Below, piece by piece: positions 62,403 to 64,000 of a DNA stretch of 64,000 bases (positions are counted from its first letter, which is position 1; every line of letters starts with the position of its first letter). This DNA is from DASQFI01 sp963780895. Lineage in GTDB: Bacteria; Acidobacteriota; Vicinamibacteria; Vicinamibacterales; SCN-69-37. Location: positions 496,001-560,000 of the forward strand of contig CAWAEG010000007.1 of assembly GCA_963780895.1 (NCBI GenBank), read 5' to 3'. The position numbers and the translations under genes were made by a program. Below the pieces are notes generated by a model. It was not told the origin of the DNA, made no database searches, and saw only the letters and a program-made list of their open reading frames with translations.

Positions 62403-64000
62403 ATGTCCCGAAATCCTGCGACCGGATTCAACCTACGGCTCGTCGTCAGCGCGCTGTGCGCCGGCCTTTTCGGTGTGTTCGCGTCCGCCCAGGCACCTGG
62501 CTCCACGACGGGGAAAACCGTGCCGGTGTTTGCCGACGGCCAGGCGCAGATCGTTCCCGGATTCCAGGATGGCGAGCAGTGGATCCGGCAGACGCTCTGG
62601 GTGGAGACCGAGTTCGATTCGGACGGCGACGGCAAACGGGATCGCGTGTTTACGGACGTGACCCGTCCACGCCAGACGGACACCGAAGGCCTGAAGGTCC
62701 CGGTCATTTACGCGTCCTCGCCGTACTACGCCGGGACCTCCGGCGACCGGAAGTTTCTGTGGAACGTGAATCAGGAAGTTGGAGCCGTGCCGCCGGCGCG
62801 TACGTCGCAGCCGGCGATCAAGTATCAGCCGGCACGTCCCATCGTCGCGACCTCGGAGATCAACACGTGGGTGCCGCGCGGGTTCGCCGTCGTCCATTCT
62901 GACGCGCCCGGCACGGGCCTCTCGGAGGGATGTCCGACCGTTGGTGACGCACCCGAGCAGCTCGGTCCGAAGGCGGTCATCGACTGGCTGAATGGGCGCG
63001 CGAAGGGATACGCCACGGTGGACGGCCAGGAAGAAGTGGTCGCCACGGGCTGGTCCACGGGCAAGGTCGGCATGACGGGGACGTCATACAACGGCACGAT
63101 CCCGCTGGCGGCCGCGGTCACCGGCGTCGACGGGCTCGAGGCGATCATTCCGATTGCGCCCAACACGTCGTACTACCACTACTACCGGTCGAACGGGCTG
63201 ATACGCCATCCGGGCGGCTGGCTGGGCGAGGACATCGATTTCCTCTACGACTTCATCAACAGCGGCAATCCCGAGAAGCGCGAGTACTGCAATCGCCGGT
63301 TCCGCGACGGCGAGTTCGCCGAAGGCCGCGATCGCGTGACGGGCGACTACAACGAATTCTGGGAGACGCGGGATCTGCTGCGCAAGGTCGGCAACATCAA
63401 AGCCGCGGTGTTGATGGCGCACGCGTTCAACGACTGGAACGTCGTGCCGGAGCACAGCGTCCGGATTCACCAGGCGCTCAAAGGGCGCGTGCCGTTGCAG
63501 GCGTACTTCCATCAGGGCGGACACGGCGGCGCGCCGCCGCTCGAGATGATGAACAAGTGGTTCACCCGGTATCTCTACGGCGTCCGGAACGGCGTCGAGC
63601 AGGAACCGAAGTCGTGGATCGTCCGCGAGACGACGCCGGCTCCCGCGCCGCCCGCCGACGATCCCGGTGCGGCTGGTGCCGGGCGTGGCCGCGGCCGGGG
63701 CGCAACGCCGCCGCCGACGCCGTACGCCGACTATCCGAATCCTGAAGCGATGCCCGTGACGTTACGGCTGCGGACCGGTGGCGCGACCGCGGGCGGTCTC
63801 ACGCTCGAGGCGGCGCCGAAGCAGGGCACCGAGATGTTGGTGGACAACGTCGAGTTCGGCGGCGCCGCGCTCGCCAAAGCGGAGCAGTCGCCGAACCGGC
63901 TGATGTACGCGTCGCCGCCCCTCGCCGAACCGGTTCACATTTCGGGCTTCGCTCGCATGACCGTGCGGCTGGCGTCGAACAAACCCGCCGCGAACCTGTC
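62403..64000 (+). CDS. X-Pro dipeptidyl-peptidase-like (CocE/NonD family) hydrolase, truncated at right edge
   Basis: The frame from ATG 62403 is open to the window end (532+ codons). It has a signal peptide (LRLVVSALCAGLFGVFASAQA) and an N-terminal strand region (WVETEFDSDGDGKRDRVFTDVTRP, VPVIYASSPYYAG). The catalytic alpha/beta-hydrolase domain contains GKVGMTGTSYNGTIPLAAA (nucleophile Ser in GTSYNG) and HAFNDWNVVPEHS with the likely Asp. YFHQGGHGGAPP supplies the likely His. After a Pro/Gly/Arg-rich linker (residues ~420-445) a C-terminal beta domain begins. The S15/CocE family releases X-Pro dipeptides or cleaves esters; export suggests scavenging of proline-rich peptides. Confidence 0.88.
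   Translation, partial: MSRNPATGFNLRLVVSALCAGLFGVFASAQAPGSTTGKTVPVFADGQAQIVPGFQDGEQWIRQTLWVETEFDSDGDGKRDRVFTDVTRPRQTDTEGLKVPVIYASSPYYAGTSGDRKFLWNVNQEVGAVPPARTSQPAIKYQPARPIVATSEINTWVPRGFAVVHSDAPGTGLSEGCPTVGDAPEQLGPKAVIDWLNGRAKGYATVDGQEEVVATGWSTGKVGMTGTSYNGTIPLAAAVTGVDGLEAIIPIAPNTSYYHYYRSNGLIRHPGGWLGEDIDFLYDFINSGNPEKREYCNRRFRDGEFAEGRDRVTGDYNEFWETRDLLRKVGNIKAAVLMAHAFNDWNVVPEHSVRIHQALKGRVPLQAYFHQGGHGGAPPLEMMNKWFTRYLYGVRNGVEQEPKSWIVRETTPAPAPPADDPGAAGAGRGRGRGATPPPTPYADYPNPEAMPVTLRLRTGGATAGGLTLEAAPKQGTEMLVDNVEFGGAALAKAEQSPNRLMYASPPLAEPVHISGFARMTVRLASNKPAANL

Overview
The window is GC-rich and reads like a chromosomal segment of an Acidobacteriota bacterium, probably of the Vicinamibacteria. The clues are two long TonB-dependent receptors with an N-terminal carboxypeptidase-like domain, two MacB/FtsX permeases of the acidobacterial ADOP type (one paired with a PadR repressor), two Ser/Thr kinases with TolB-like propeller ectodomains next to ECF sigma factors, and many secreted propeller proteins. 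The taxonomy is inferred from gene families only. No rRNA gene, CRISPR array, intact phage or intact insertion sequence was seen.

Layout. 1-10.8 kb: a truncated regulator-like gene, small secreted proteins, a PHP-domain protein with a frameshifted membrane partner, a crystallin-like lipoprotein, an SPFH/NfeD pair, an ADOP permease and an S9 peptidase. 10.86-26.97 kb: a pectin utilisation locus on the + strand. A ROK regulator behind a 30-bp palindrome is followed by KduI, a KdgF-like cupin, KduD, an NRAMP-fold transporter, KDPG aldolase, KDG kinase, a TonB-dependent receptor, a pectinesterase-PL10 lyase fusion, a second lyase (frameshifted) and a GH43 enzyme. Most internal genes overlap by ATGA, and together they cover depolymerisation, outer-membrane uptake and conversion of unsaturated galacturonate to pyruvate and glyceraldehyde 3-phosphate. 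26.97-29.2 kb: a repeat-rich zone with MITE-like elements, tRNA-Gly(GCC), tRNA-Cys(GCA), tRNA-flanking repeats and a decayed tyrosine recombinase. 29.2-41.9 kb: two sigma factor/kinase pairs around a TonB-dependent receptor, then a membrane-anchored protein and a diguanylate cyclase. 41.9-47.6 kb: a MITE-like element, a PadR-ADOP operon with a clear operator, and a DUF2207/LemA pair. 47.8-55.6 kb: a choice-of-anchor-B protein, a CrtO-like acyltransferase, a regulatory-like-domain protein, a multicopper oxidase with unusual motif order, a long hairpin element and a dienelactone hydrolase. 55.67-57.13 kb: a two-gene SIR2-HAM1 module behind two matching palindromes. 57.1-64 kb: propeller proteins, a lipoprotein, an outer-membrane barrel and a truncated X-Pro dipeptidyl-peptidase.

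The strongest candidate for an under-described system is the SIR2-HAM1 pair (55726-57134). It resembles the SIR2/HAM1 core of the Kongming antiphage system without the nucleotide-modifying gene, and its HAM1 partner lacks the usual catalytic acidic residue. Second is the NRAMP-fold protein in the pectin operon, which lacks the canonical metal-binding motifs and is the only inner-membrane transporter of the locus. Three genes carry one extra C each, which may be assembly error.
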